Origin: Myrica gale
Taxonomy: Eukaryota; Streptophyta; Magnoliopsida; Fagales; Myricaceae
Direction of reading: 5' to 3'
NCBI GenBank assembly: GCA_963930655.1
Contig: OZ005607.1
Span: 15,580,374-15,644,373 of the forward strand
DNA: 64,000 nucleotides
Made by a program: the position numbers and the translations under genes. Shown here piece by piece: positions 36,501 to 48,095 of this stretch (position 1 is the first letter of the stretch; the number at the start of each line of letters is the position of its first letter). A model generated the notes under the pieces. That model was given only the letters and a program-made list of their open reading frames with translations. It ran no database searches and was not told the DNA's origin.

Positions 36501-39500
36501 CCCCTCAACACCATAACACTCCTGACCCAGCCCACACTCACAACCCATCAGCACCAGAATGTCATCTATCTCTTTTCGTAAACCCAACAGTTTTGTCCTC
36601 CACAGAGAGACATCAGATGCCTCACTGCCAGCCACCCCAGCATTAAATGCCTGGTTTGCATGCGATTTCGGCCCTTGCAAAGACAAAGCTACTTTTTTGC
36701 CATCTTCAGCTAAACATCCTACGGACAACGCCTGCCTTCCTATGCCCCCTGATGACTGCCCTTTTTTTACTACTTCGGTGAAAGAGAGCCCTTCCCTCAG
36801 TCCTGCCCGATCAAAAAGATGTTGTCTCTTATTTCTACTTAGAACTTCACCCCTACGGAGGTGAACAATCACCTCCTGGAACACCCCAGCCAGCAACCTC
36901 CACCCTTCTCCATCCTTGCCTTCCGGGACGAGAACCGTTCCCCTACGTCTGCCTTCCCCAAATTCAGAGATGGCAACGTACCTTCCTGCCATATTTGCAC
37001 ACCTCTGAGCTAGGAAAGCTCGAGATACATCATTGGCTTTGGAGACAAAAGATCGGTCGCCAGTATCCTTCATCAGTTTATGAGCCATATTAACCATCCA
37101 CACAGCTCCAAATTTCCCCATGGAAATCGAACTCACAACCTTTCTACTCCATTCTTTGAACTGAACTGCAGCACCAGCACTCACAAGAACATGGAACTCC
37201 TTGGCTTCTACTCTAAAGCTCCGGTAAAAACCCATCACAAGAACCTCAAACAACACACTAACAGCGGAATGCTAAGGGTACAGAACCCTCAACCTGAACA
37301 ACTAATCGGAAACCTCAACCTGAACAACTAACCAGAAGGCTTTGCGGGAAAAATCATCATGGGGAAGAGGTTGGGATAATAAGAACCTTGGGGAGAGAGA
37401 GAGGCAATTTTGCTTTTAATGGCAGAACCCCCCAGAAATAATGCTTATCTAATTAACATAGATGCATGAAACAATTCATTTAATCATTTGAAATAATCCT
37501 AAGATTTTTACAATTCTGACACTTATTTGGCCTCTTTTAGTATGTTAAAATAAGCTCTAACCAAAATGTTTCCAAACCTTCAAATGAGGGTCAGTTACTG
37601 GTCATTCAAAAAAATTTGTAAAGAAATATATCCTGGTGTAATTACCTCATAATCATGTAATTACGATAACAAATAGGTAATTCCAAGTCCTTTTCCTACA
37701 CATTTGAAATTAAATATCTTTTGTATCTTAAATTTTTTTTATTATGTTAAGATCTCTTGTGTATAAAAGAAATTAAAGTAATTGAAATTAAGTCCCTGGG
37801 ACAAATATGTCTGAATTGTTATATGAGCCCAGACACGCAATCTACTGTGTTGATGTTTCAGTGTTTTGCAATTCATTAACATATTCAGTTATTATACTGC
37901 AAATATTTTCTAATCACTAAGTCAATGGTAGGAAGAGTTCCCAGCGTGTGAAAGCATCACGTGGTTATTTCATCATTTACAGATATGCTAGGCCGTCAAA
38001 CTATAATGTCCGTCAAAATGCAAACTTCTTCTGAGTGGCAATGCCTTGATTGTGAGAAATTACCAGGGCCATCAGCAACACATGTACTGGTTTGTAAAAC
38101 TACAATGGCACTGCATATGCTGGATCTAACTTCTTGTGCTAGGATCATGAAATTTTTGCTTACAATTGGAAAATAATTTCTAAAGAAATCTCCAGAAGAG
38201 AAATATGAGTTCCTACAAAGGGAAGACATTTTATCCTTTTTGTTTAACCAAAAAGTTCGTAATCTGTGCACAAGAAGGATTATTGTCACCATAAGAGTAG
38301 ATAAAGAAGCTTACAGGATTTGAAAGCTGCTCACGTATGTACGCCATTGATCTTAGCATGGCACCTAATGTATCCCTGGACACCTGAAATTTAACCTCCG
38401 ACTCTCCTGAAGTTGTCTCAGTATCTTGAAGCTGCAGTTATAGAGATAAGAAAACATATTCATCAACTGGCGGAGTAAAAAAGCGAACTATGCACCCAAA
38501 GTAATCTGACAAATACTCAGGACACCGATTGTAAAATTAAAAAAAGAGAGGGAGGTCGTGAAACCAGTTTTAAGGTTAAAAAAACACTCCAAACTTAAAA
38601 CCTGCATCACCTATTATCCCCAAATACTTCCTTGAAGATATATGAGGACACAGTGAGCTGGCCAGAGACAGAGAAGTTAACATGCAACACAAATGATCTT
38701 CCAGATCTACCGGACGAACATAAAAGCCAATCTCGAATGCAGCACTCATATTAACATAGAGACTTTTAGTTTTTTTTTGGGGGGGGGGGGGTTCCATACA
38801 TAAACCTTTTCAGAATCAATTCCATCAATATACTGATCCAGCAAAGTGCAGCACTCATATTAACATAGAGACTTTTAGTTTTTTTTTTTTGGGGGGGGGG
38901 GGGTTCCATACATAAACCTTTTCAGAATCAATTCCATCAAATTGCTGATCCAGCAAAGTGGCTCATGAAACAGATCGGACAGATTTAAGCAGAATAGATA
39001 TACAGTTCAAATCCACATACCTTCAAATTTATGACAGCAACCTTATTAGCTGGCGTTGATAGCTGTTCACTTATGTAGGCCATAGACCTCAACATTGGTT
39101 CAAGGGATACCCTCGAGAGCTGAAACTTAACCTCTGATTCTGCTGAAGGAGTTCTCATATAATCTTGCAACTGCATTGGTTAAGAAGTAAATGCATAATT
39201 CTTGATCAGTTGAAACAAAATACATGAGAATCAGAGAAAGCATTCCACTCACGCACTTAATAAAATCCAATAGTACCGAAAACAAAAAATATAGATACAG
39301 CAAAACCACCTACACAGACTCAAGTTTTTTTTCCCATAGATTTAAGCAGTTATCTCCAAGCAGTTAATCATCAGATGAAACCTTTCCCAACTTGAGGAAT
39401 TTGTTGACATGAAAGTTCCAAGTTATAGCTTTTGCTTCATCGGATACATACCTTCAGATTAATCACAGCTACTCTATTCCCAGGTGTCGAATTCTTATTC

Positions 39501-41932
39501 TCCATAACCCAAGTCATTGACTTTAGACAAGGAAGTGCAACCTATAAAATAAGGCCGAAAAAGGGCCAGATCAATCTCATGCTCTCATTCTTAAAACAAA
39601 AGGACTTATAATTGAAAATGAATGGAAGTGAACAAATGAATAAATGAGCTGATAAACCACAAAGCAAAGCTGGATTTTTTTTTCTTCATACCATGTTTAC
39701 AGGAGGACCATCATCTCGGTGAAGAGACACAGGAGCCATGCGAGGCAAATTCAAATCAGCAACCGATTGAGCAGGAGCACCAGTATCATTTAGATTAAAT
39801 CTCTGTGTCATCTCTTCTTGGCGTGGCCACAACAGAGGGGTCATATCTGAATTTGATGTAGAGGTCTTCCGGTCATCATAGCTAATCCCACTAACCTGAG
39901 AGCTAGGAGGACCAACTTTGGCAACATTTTTCTTCACCAAAGCAACCTTCTTTCCCCCTTCTTTAAGAGCAACCATTGCCACATTATAAGTTTCTACAGC
40001 TATTGCCCCATCTTCAGCATACTTGATTGCCTCCCGGCAGAGATTGTTGTAACGCAATGTCAGAGACTCTTGGCCTTGTAATTCACCACCACGCTCGTCT
40101 AATCCAGCTCCACTTTTTGCATTTCTAGTCCATCGGTTCAATATGTAATGGGATGGCAACGTAAGCACATTTGTCACAGTGAAGACAGTCAAAACATGTC
40201 TACAAAGAATGCCAGAATACTCAAACATTTGGCAACTGCAGTTAGCTCTCATCTCAGTATAGTTCAATGTGACATTGTATGCCCTTTGATCATCCTCAAA
40301 CTTCGCAACCCTAAATGTGCTAATAGCTCCATCACCTTCAATTCTATTTGCAGTATATACAAATGTTTCAACTAGCTCTTCCTGGAATTTTGCAAAGATT
40401 TTCCTCGTATAAAGATTTGCTGCCTGCTTTTCCATTGGGGATGGGGTCCTCAGTACTGGTGTGGTGCAAATTGTATCAAAATCTGCTTCTACTTCCTTTT
40501 CAAATGCATTCTCTAAAGCTCTTTCATATTGCCTAAAGAACATTGGTAATGTGGTCTGCTGATTCACGTAACCATCAAAAAATGAACCATCAAATCCTTG
40601 ATTAGGAGATAGAATAGCAAAAAATGAATCCCGAAAATATACGGGAACCCATTGAGTGCGAGCATTATATAATGATTGAAGCCAATCATTTCTACTGAGA
40701 TCATATTTATCAAGGACAGAATTCCAAGATAATTCAAACTCCTCAATAGTTTCGGTCAGATTGATACAATTATAAAGCTCCACCTGCAAATTTGGATGTA
40801 TATGACATACATAAGCCAGTTTTTCCTGGCCTTCTCTCAAGACATGCCACCTGCTAATACAATGGCGGGCTTCTGGAAAAACCTGTGAGACAGCAGTATG
40901 TATTGCTCTGTCTTGATCAGTGATTATAGAGACAGGCGCGCGATCATTCATTGCAGTAAGAAATGTCTTGAAAAGCCAGACAAAAGAAGCCTCCGAATCA
41001 TCTAGAAGTAATGCACAACCAAACAAAACTGTCTGACCATGATGGTTCACCCCGGTAAAGGGAGCAAATGGCACTCTGTATTGATTTACTCTATACATAG
41101 TGTCCAGTGTTACTGTGTCACCAAAATGACTATAAGCTGTCCTTGATCTTGCATCCGCCCAAAATACGTTACCCATGCGGTTATCCTCATCAAGTTGTAT
41201 TGCATAAAAGAATCCAGGGTTCTCAGCCTGCATTTTCTTGAAATATTCCAGTAAATTATGTGCATCCCTCCCAAGTGTCCTCTTCCGATTACAAGGCCTA
41301 ACAACATAATTCATTGCCCCAGCGTTTATTCCCAGGCGATTTGCTTCAGCAGGAGGGGTTTTTCTAACTCCATGATTTGCCTCTACTGGAACCTGGTTTC
41401 CATCCATGGAGAGATACATAACACCATTTGGAACAATTCCCAAACCCTGATAACTTTCAGTCATGGTCTTTAAAGTGCCGGCAAAATGTCTCCGAGGCCG
41501 AAGGTAATGCACCTTACTTGGACTCACAAGGGAATGGCTGTGGTCCTTTACAAATTTAGTCACAACCCATTTGTCTTCAGCCTTCAACTCTATCTTGAGC
41601 ATTGCATCACAGCTATCAGCATGCCTTCTTTTCAAACCCTCTCTGCCACATACAAAATCCCGAGTAATGATTGTCCCATCAGATTGAGAGCGACTAGATT
41701 GACCAACTTTGGAGCTAAAACCTATACGTCTAGCATACTCATCGTAGAAAGTCTTAGCAGCATTTTCAGAATCAAACTCCATACCAACATACGGCTCAGC
41801 AATTCCATCGTCTTCATGAGCTGTGGAATTCTTCCCAGCATTTGGTTCACCTTCATTGAGTTCAGCAGCTCCATCATCTGCTGCACCACGATGACCCACC
41901 CCTTCTTCCACATCAATCACTTGAACATCCAT
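27560..41932 (-). CDS. FRS3: Protein FAR1-RELATED SEQUENCE 3
   Basis: Five coding exons on the minus strand: 41932-39692, 39541-39452, 39170-39021, 38431-38315 and 27604-27560, all with GT-AG borders and in phase, giving 880 aa. Domains: FAR1 DNA-binding at about 63-135 (Cys/His in '[10 protein letters not shown]' and 'DHSHSL'); MULE transposase-derived domain about 273-367 ('[10 protein letters not shown]', '[10 protein letters not shown]', '[12 protein letters not shown]'); SWIM zinc finger about 555-590 (CSC...CRH). Two repeated C-terminal modules follow ('SEVKFQLSR...[12 protein letters not shown]', 'SEVKFQVSR...[12 protein letters not shown]'), then a basic end KKQRK. The match to recalled Arabidopsis FRS3 is close throughout. 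It is a nuclear, transposase-derived transcription regulator of the phytochrome A-linked FHY3/FAR1 family. The last intron is about 10.7 kb and holds three retroelements. Reading through the exon 4 donor would replace the last 14 residues with about 26 unrelated ones. Confidence 0.96.
29156..29382 (-). mobile_element. tRNA-derived SINE
   Basis: Read on the minus strand it starts 'ccccaagggtgatagctcag' with a pol III A box ('tagctcagtggttagg') and a B box ('agttcgagtctc'). A non-tRNA body follows, ending 'ttatcaaaaaataaat'. A 24-bp perfect target duplication flanks it at 29132-29155 and 29383-29406. Length is 227 bp. It sits in the last FRS3 intron, in the gene's sense orientation. The near-perfect duplication suggests a fairly recent insertion. 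Confidence 0.93.
30532..30980 (+). mobile_element. 5'-truncated LINE in FRS3 intron
   Basis: 449 bp encode only the ORF2 tail: '[20 protein letters not shown]', 'CSVARGLW', '[16 protein letters not shown]' and '[11 protein letters not shown]', then a stop at 30914-30916. The 3' UTR has 'cagtataatctcttgtactg' and 'ttaataaag', with a short poly(A). Target duplication ATCATCGTCCACTT is at 30518-30531 and 30981-30994. Orientation is antisense to FRS3. Confidence 0.93.
31987..35628 (-). pseudogene. LINE ORF2 endonuclease-reverse transcriptase (near full-length copy)
   Basis: It begins [15 protein letters not shown], overlapping the end of ORF1. Endonuclease blocks: 'LCFQETK', 'SGVYGPN', '[12 protein letters not shown]', 'YSDHFPILL'. 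RT blocks: '[16 protein letters not shown]', '[20 protein letters not shown]', '[13 protein letters not shown]', '[13 protein letters not shown]' (usual Gly is Glu), catalytic '[13 protein letters not shown]', 'YLGLPLGA'. The tail has '[15 protein letters not shown]'. Lesions are few: frameshifts near 35400 and 33850, and two Trp-to-stop changes (after 'RRLAG' and 'LYVTE'). The enzyme is therefore inactive here, but only lightly damaged. Confidence 0.92.
35618..37256 (-). pseudogene. LINE ORF1 (near full-length copy)
   Basis: The frame 37256-36030 encodes about 400 residues: N-terminal '[19 protein letters not shown]', '[13 protein letters not shown]', '[20 protein letters not shown]', '[15 protein letters not shown]', then '[17 protein letters not shown]' and a Ser/Gly/Pro-rich C-terminal half. 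The frame then stops. The C-terminal end continues in other frames (36006-35800, 35839-35618) to 'VVNAA', so one or two indels separate it. The region probably corresponds to the RNA-binding ORF1 protein of plant L1 elements, although no CCHC motif is visible. Confidence 0.75.
38739..38959. repeat. 109-bp tandem duplication in FRS3 intron
   Basis: Unit 38739-38847 is followed by a near-identical copy at 38848-38959. Each holds a T-run followed by a G-run of about 12-13 bases. The copies differ mainly in homopolymer length and a few bases near 'atcaatatactg' / 'atcaaattgctg'. It lies in the intron between coding exons 3 and 4. Confidence 0.9.
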
Positions 41933-42720
41933 ACTTCTCTACCATTACAAAGCTAAATTATTGTGTGTTTAATTCACGCACCAATTACATTGCAAAGCAC
42001 CACATGCTTTCAGAGCCAAAGTAGAATCGAGTTGCACTAAATCTTCAAACATACATACAGATTTATTATCTAATAATGCAAAGAACACTCCAAAGAACTG
42101 AATGAACAACAGATACAATACTAAGAGACCAGCCTCCAGTCAATTTCCTAAGAAACTGCACTTAACCTTATCCCACTATGAAAATTGCAAATAAAAGTAA
42201 TAAAAAACGACTGATAATCATGAATAGTTTATATTTCTTGCCAAACATAACCTTACCACTTTCACCTACATATTGTACGAAGCCAGAAAAACAACGTGGA
42301 TAGACTACCAGTTTTCATATCAAAGAACTCTCGCGTATACGTCTGTGCATAAATATGCATGGACTATCACAGATACATACATATAAGTACTTCATACATA
42401 GCAGGGCAAAAAGAAAGAGGAAGAGAGTTTGAGAAACCCTAGTATTCAGACTATGCAGGGGCCTCAAATGGGAAATTACATGGGAAAATTTCAAAGGAAA
42501 GTAGAAAAGAAAGTAATTAGAGGTATTACATAAAGCGGAAGGTTAGAAAACGACTGTGTTTCGTGGTCTCCTTAGGGTTCCTCCACCACCGGACGCCTGC
42601 AGAGTCGGAGAGAGACGGAGAAAGGCAGAGAGGGAGTGCGTGTCGCATAGATGGGATGACATAAGTAGACGCGCGAAGTATTAGCCGTCCAATTTCGATC
42701 ATACGGCTAATGTGCATTCA
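41933..42720 (-). promoter_or_regulatory. FRS3 5' UTR and promoter region
   Basis: Immediately upstream of the start codon is a plausible acceptor ('gtaatggtag|agaagt'), and a plausible donor ('tttat|gtaata') lies near 42530. A 5' UTR intron of about 600 bp is therefore likely. The presumed leader exon is the GC-richer stretch around 42540-42660. No clear TATA box was seen. Confidence 0.45.
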
Positions 42721-42809
42721 TAACAAACACATTGTACTAAATCAGATTAGTACGAAGTCAGTGAGAGCTGTGGGTCCCGTGCATCGTAGTGTTTGATGCC
42801 AGACCGTAT

Positions 42810-42917
42810 CATTTTTGTTTTCTTGTTCTCGTTTCTCTTTTTGTCAAATCCACAATTATTTCTCATTTTTGTTTTCTTGTTCTCATTTCTCTTTTTGTCA
42901 AATCCACAATTATTTCT
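42810..42917. repeat. 54-bp tandem duplication
   Basis: Two units, 42810-42863 and 42864-42917, differ by about one base ('ttctcgtttc' versus 'ttctcatttc'). A third partial unit appears near 42950. Confidence 0.9.
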
Positions 42918-43071
42918 TAATGCGGACCAATTGACATGAAAACTGGTTGTTTTCTTGTTCTCATTTCTCCTTTAATCTAATCCATGCTCATCTAAAGCAC
43001 TGCTTGTATCTATCCTGATTAGTCAGGACCAAGTAAAACTCATACCGCTTAGGAAAAAAGAGAGAAAAACT

Positions 43072-43104
43072 CATGCTCCCATGCTCCCATGCTCCCATGC
43101 TCTA
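43072..43104. repeat. Short tandem repeat (catgctcc)n
   Basis: Four copies of 'catgctcc', with another pair around 43203 in the same intergenic DNA. Confidence 0.85.
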
Positions 43105-43704
43105 GATGCAGACTTGATGTCAGTCAAAAAGTACATGTCCAACGCAACAAATCACCATTCCTCCATAGAGCCTACACAGCCAATTTATTTTTAATCCAAA
43201 CCATGCTCCCATGCTCTAGATATGACAGGAAAAAAAAAACCACACTGGATCTTACCCAAAGTTACTAGCTTCCCAAACGTACCCAATGAAGCCGTTGAGA
43301 AAAAAAAAAAAAGTACCCTATGAAGCCAATAAATTTTAGAGAAAACATCCCTGATAGGCAAAAGTCAATAGAAGTTTTAATTTGTCTCATTATGCCCCTC
43401 ATTTTTTTTAAATAAATCTCCCCTCCCTAAAAGTTTCAATTTGTCGTTTACGCCCCTCATGTTTTAAAAAGGAAAAAAATATTAAACCTCCCTCTCAATT
43501 CGATTTGGCCATTAAACGAAAATGACCTAAATGACGATTTAAGACAAAATTACTTACTAAAAGTATTAAAAACGATGTGTGAATAAAAATGATATTTTTA
43601 AATAAAAATATAGAAATTCTATTTTTTTATTTTTATAAATTTATTTTTTTTTCCTAATTTTTATTCAAAAAAAAAGTTAAAACATTTTTCACTCAGGAAC
43701 TATT

Positions 43705-44170
43705 GGGGTATTCACACTCTGCATAAAAAAACCACCAACTTTGAGACATTTCAAACTTGAACTACCGATTACTCTCATACTACACCCTAGATATATGATT
43801 TTAGTTAAATTGAACAGAGAATTGGATACAAAATGAACCATATGCGTTGAATCTAACTTCTTTAGACTATAAATGATGAAATTACCATTATATTTTTAAG
43901 TTGTTTGCCCTTTTTATTTTTATTTTTATTCTGATTTTTTGATTTTATCTTTTTGCTCACATTTTGGCTTCTTTTATAGTATACTAGTTTAATTTCACAA
44001 TTTTCTAGTCTTACAAATGCATATACGATGCGTATGGTTCATTTTTTTGTCCAATTATTTGTTCAATTTAATGAAAAATATACATCTAGGGTGTAATGTA
44101 ATAGAAATCAGTAGGTCGAGGGTGAAATCTCTCAAAGTTTGTAGTTTAGGGAGTAAAATGTAAATGATCC
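43705..44170. mobile_element. Fold-back MITE (long inverted repeat)
   Basis: Arms of about 160 bp face each other. The left arm has 'caactttgagacatttcaaa' and 'acaccctagatatatgattt'. The reverse complement of the right arm has 'caaactttgagagatttcac' and 'acaccctagatgtatatttt', then 'attaaattgaac' and 'aaatgaaccatacgc'. Non-coding and AT-rich. The long TIR suggests a Mutator-related MITE, but no target duplication was identified. Confidence 0.65.
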
Positions 44171-44389
44171 AAAAGTTCAAAGGTGAAAAAATATATTTAA
44201 ACTTTAAAAAAAATTATTTCTTGTTGGGAAATGGGATTACACCTTTCCGCTTTCATATTCCTTTCAGTTTATTAAATGCAATTCAGTTGCTATGGTTACA
44301 TAGAAACTTGGAGCATGTCCTCCTTTACCAAACTAACTTACTTTTTATTATTGGTAATTAATTTTGATAATCATTTTCAAAGTTAATTT

Positions 44390-44620
44390 TTTGAGGAAAA
44401 TACATCTTGCACTCCCAAACCATGGGGTACTGACACTTTGTACCCACATCTTCCAATTTCGTGACACTGAGCCCAAGAACTTTCAAAATTTGTCGATTTG
44501 CACCCCATAGTCGAAATTGTCGTTGAGTCTCATGGTAAATACACCATGTGAGGTCCACGTGATTCACCCTCGCTTGTAACGTTCATTTTGCCTGCATTAT
44601 GTCTAAAACTGTCAAGAGAG
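44390..44620. other. Possible single MULE-type terminal repeat
   Basis: The stretch 'catcttgcactcccaaacca' and on ('ggggtactgacactttgtac') has the wording typical of plant MULE terminal repeats ('cacccccaaactttggggt'). No partner arm was found nearby. Weak. Confidence 0.25.
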
Positions 44621-44815
44621 GGAAAAGACTCCAACACTTGGCTTCTTCTCCATTCTCAATTCAACACTCCAACATTCCTACCTAACGCTCTCTTTGGCGC
44701 TCACCAATTGATTCCATTTGAAAGCGTTTCTTAGGGGTATACGAATAATAAATTGATGGATGTGCTTTTTTGTTTATTTTAGAGTTTTGAGCATTTTTCG
44801 ATGGTTGTGAGTCTA

Positions 44816-46267
44816 CATAACAACCCAAGAGGGGGGATGAATTGAGTTTAACAAAAACTTAACCCTTTTTCGATAAAAATGAAGATCTGCAAAATACTTC
44901 TCTTTCACAAATAAAGATGCAGGTCTGAATGTATTTAAGGCTAAGCAACATCGGCGGAGGGAGGGGGGGGCGAACCGGGGCCATTGCCCCGGTTGGCTCC
45001 CCCCAAAAAAAATTTTTACATGCAATTTTTTTTATTTTTTATTTTTTTTATTAGGTTTGCCCCCCTTGGCCAAATAAAAATTATGCTTGCCCCCTTACCT
45101 GCCTAGATGAATCAGCCCGCCCCCCTTAAAACCCAAGCAGCCCAATACCTCAAAATCAAATTAAAAGAATAATCAGAGAGATATTTATTTATGTCAAAAT
45201 TTAAAATCCTATATTAACTTGTCGACGTTGTCGTGAATTTTGCGACGAATATTTCATATACTTCGCCTGATTCCTGATAATCGTTGTGTGTTGTAATAAT
45301 TGAAATAAATGTTTTCACTATTCTAGTACTGCTTTTTTTTTTGTTCTTTTGTCTTTTATGTTGGACTTGATTGAGAATTTGGATATCGCAAATACTGAGA
45401 AAGGGGATGGTGTGCTCTTGTTGGATAAGTGATAATTCAATTATTCAAGTGTGTTGTGTGTCCATCTTTACTTACTAGAGAATCATTGGTTATATCATTT
45501 TATTGTTACTATCATCATCTAATTTTATATGTCTGACTTCTCCACAATTTATGAAAATCCAAAGTTGAAGTAAGACTCATTTTCATCTATCTTTTGTTTG
45601 TTTAGGTCTGATTTTTCATAGCCCATGAGATTAACTTGTTTTTAATTGTCTTTCTCTAAAGGTGGAACTTCTTTTCCATTGTAATTTGTGACGTTTGGAT
45701 CAAATTATAAATCTATTTCTTCAAAATTTTAGTCATTAATTTAGCCTTTGAACTACGATTTTTCTGTTTTCTCATTTTGTAAGGGGAGTATAATAGTTAT
45801 TTGGATGTTAAGATTGAACTTTTTGTCCAAATTTTTTTTCTATTATCATTTACCAAGTATGTATTTTCTCCTTTCAATTTCGGGTTATTTTATTGTTGAT
45901 AGAGATTCCACTCTTGAGAAGCTCGTGTTCAATAGTACTGTCACACTAAAAAAACTATAGCAAGGGTGAGAAGTATTTTTATGTCATCGGAACCTGGATT
46001 CTTTTTGAACTTTGGATAATTTGGCTTCTTTTTCCAATATGCTTCGATTTGCTATTATTTCTTTCAAGAATAATAGAAATACAATAATTGTTTATTTTTC
46101 TCATTTATGTGTTATGTTTTCTTTTTACAGATCCCAACAAATTCAGCAGGACTTATTGAGCATAGGGCACATCCTTTCTGGCAACAAAAATAAGTACTTT
46201 ATTCATGGAAGTAAAAAGTTATATTGCTGAAAATACTTTATTTCATTTATGTGTTTTGTTTTACAAA

Positions 46268-46310
<43 letters not shown>

Positions 46311-48079
46311 CTTTTGTTTGTGTGATTAGTTGATGCTCTATTGGTGTCTTGAACAACAAGAATTTAATCTTTAATGTCACCTCTCAGTATCAGCAAATAG
46401 TACGGTACGTGTATTTCAATATTTTTAGTCCTTAATTTTTTTTTATTTATACTCTGAAGATATTTTTTTGCATTAAGCAGTAAAATTTTTTTTTTGTCAT
46501 TTTTCCTTATAAGTTTGCCCCCCATTAATTGGGTTTCTGGCTCCGCCACTGCTAAGCAAAGTATAATCAATAAATGATAAAGCTTTAAACACAACAAATA
46601 TGGATATCAAACAAATAATAAGAGAGAGAGTTAGAGAGACGACACCGCAGTTTTAGGTGGTTCAGCTAATACTTGCCTACGTCCACCCCCAAGGTTATTG
46701 GCTTCCTTGGACTTCCTTACTATTCTCCAATAGCAAATACACCTTAGCTTCTGAGGTGCTAATGAACCTTTTACAAAGAGTTTTTCGAGCTCACGCTTCA
46801 ACTCTCTCACAAACCTCAAAACCAAAGGGATTTCTTATACTCTCACAAGTAGGACCAAGTGTTTTCCCAATACTCAAATGTTTTACAAAGGATGGGTACA
46901 ATGAAGACTCTCTAAGCTGAATGAGCAAATGAGGCACAGAAGTGTGGAATGACTCTCTAAGCCAAATAAGCAAGTGGAAAGCTCAATAGAGTGCAAGAAG
47001 ACAAGATTACCAAAGGAAATCTAGAGTTTGGAAGATGTGAGCACAAGCCTTTTTAGTAGATGCGGTTTTCCCTCTTCTTCAAAGCACTTTCTCTCTCTAG
47101 AAGTTAGGGCAAAGAGAACTTGCAAGTGGATTGTCTCTTCTTCAAAAAATCTTTCTCTCTTTGGAGGCTAGGTCGTCAATGATGAGCAAGAGAAGAAGAT
47201 TTAACAATGAGAGCTTTGATCTTGGCGGAATCAGCAAATGAAATTTTTGGATCTAGCTCTCTCTCTCTCTTTGGAATGATAGATTTTGAAAGATGATGCA
47301 AATCCTTTTTCTTCAAGAAATTTCTCTCCCTTTGAAGGCAAAGTCGTCAATGATGAGCTAGAGGAGAAGATTTGACAATGAGAGCTCTGGTCTTGAAGAA
47401 ATCAACAAAATGGATTTATTTGGATCTTGACTTTTCTCTCTCTAGATGTTGCGATGATGATCGAGCTGCTCCTTCTCTCTCCATCTCGTTCTTCTTATAG
47501 CCCCTAGGTCTTCAAAGATCATCAAAGGTCTTCTTGTAAAGTTTGAGTGTCGTTGGAGGGGTTAAATGATTTTTTGAACCACTTTAAACGATCTGGCTTC
47601 ATTCCAGAATTTTTGCAAATTCGTGGTATGTGTCGACACATGGGTGGTATGTGCTGACACATTAAAACTTGATCTGAAATTTTGCTCACGGGATACTATG
47701 CAATGTGTCGACACATTGAACACTTAGTCTGAAAATGCTGTCGACAATGAAATTTTGCATTCTGGAGTTGGGCTCTCAGGTGCAAGTCCAATGTGTCGAC
47801 ACTTATAAGTGATGGAGAGAAAAACAACAGCTTTAAATTGTCCAATCCATTCCAAACTTCTTTAAACACCTACAATATGAAAAATTGATCTTATTAACTT
47901 GTGTATTGATGTTCAAGTGCACTTAGAAATTTTTTGTGAGATAGCCTCAATCCTTTGAAATATATCGAAGAAAATAATGGATTGACAATCTAAAATCTAA
48001 AAGTCTTCAAAGTACTTAGAATTTTTGTTATCATCAAAATCAAATATAGATTATTTGTAAAAACAACATTGGGCTAACA
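44816..48079 (-). mobile_element. Copia-like LTR (minus), split by an hAT element
   Basis: On the minus strand a polypurine tract (aaaaagggggaga, 48081-48095) precedes 'tgttagcccaatgttg', the presumed LTR start at 48079, followed by 'tttgattttgatgataac'. U3 contains the palindrome 'atgtgtcgacacat' repeatedly (47630-47800). The complementary motif 'ccttgggggtggacgtaggc' occurs near 46680, and 'tcatcccccctcttgggttg' marks the far end. Removing the hAT insertion leaves about 1.66 kb, a normal size for large Copia LTRs. The exact far end near 44816 is uncertain. Confidence 0.55.
44948..46550. mobile_element. hAT-like element, non-autonomous, 1.6 kb
   Basis: The 8-bp target duplication GCTAAGCA is at 44940-44947 and 46551-46558. 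The ends are short imperfect inverted repeats, 'acatcggcggaggg' and (reverse complement) 'agtggcggagccag', the latter typical of plant hAT termini. The interior holds no transposase frame. It has a TA microsatellite at 46270-46306 and poly-purine/pyrimidine tracts. The element splits the LTR described above. Confidence 0.8.
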
Positions 48080-48095
48080 ATCTCCCCCTTTTTAA

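Larger units (their letters stand above)
31902..37432 (-). mobile_element. Near full-length LINE (L1-type) in FRS3 intron
   Basis: 5.5 kb with a target duplication CAGAAATAATGCTTATC at 31885-31901 and 37433-37449, and a poly(A) tail (poly-T on +) at 31902-31913. Order on the minus strand: 5' UTR of about 200 nt, ORF1, ORF2 (endonuclease, RT, zinc-binding tail), and a 3' UTR with the 'tttgtactaa' variant of the family signature. It lies sense to FRS3, in the last intron. Few coding lesions suggest recent arrival. It is the best reference copy for the family in this window. Confidence 0.95.

Noticed and set aside
34520..36864. Plus-strand ORFs within the 31902-37432 LINE
   Set aside because: They are antisense shadows of LINE ORF1 and ORF2.
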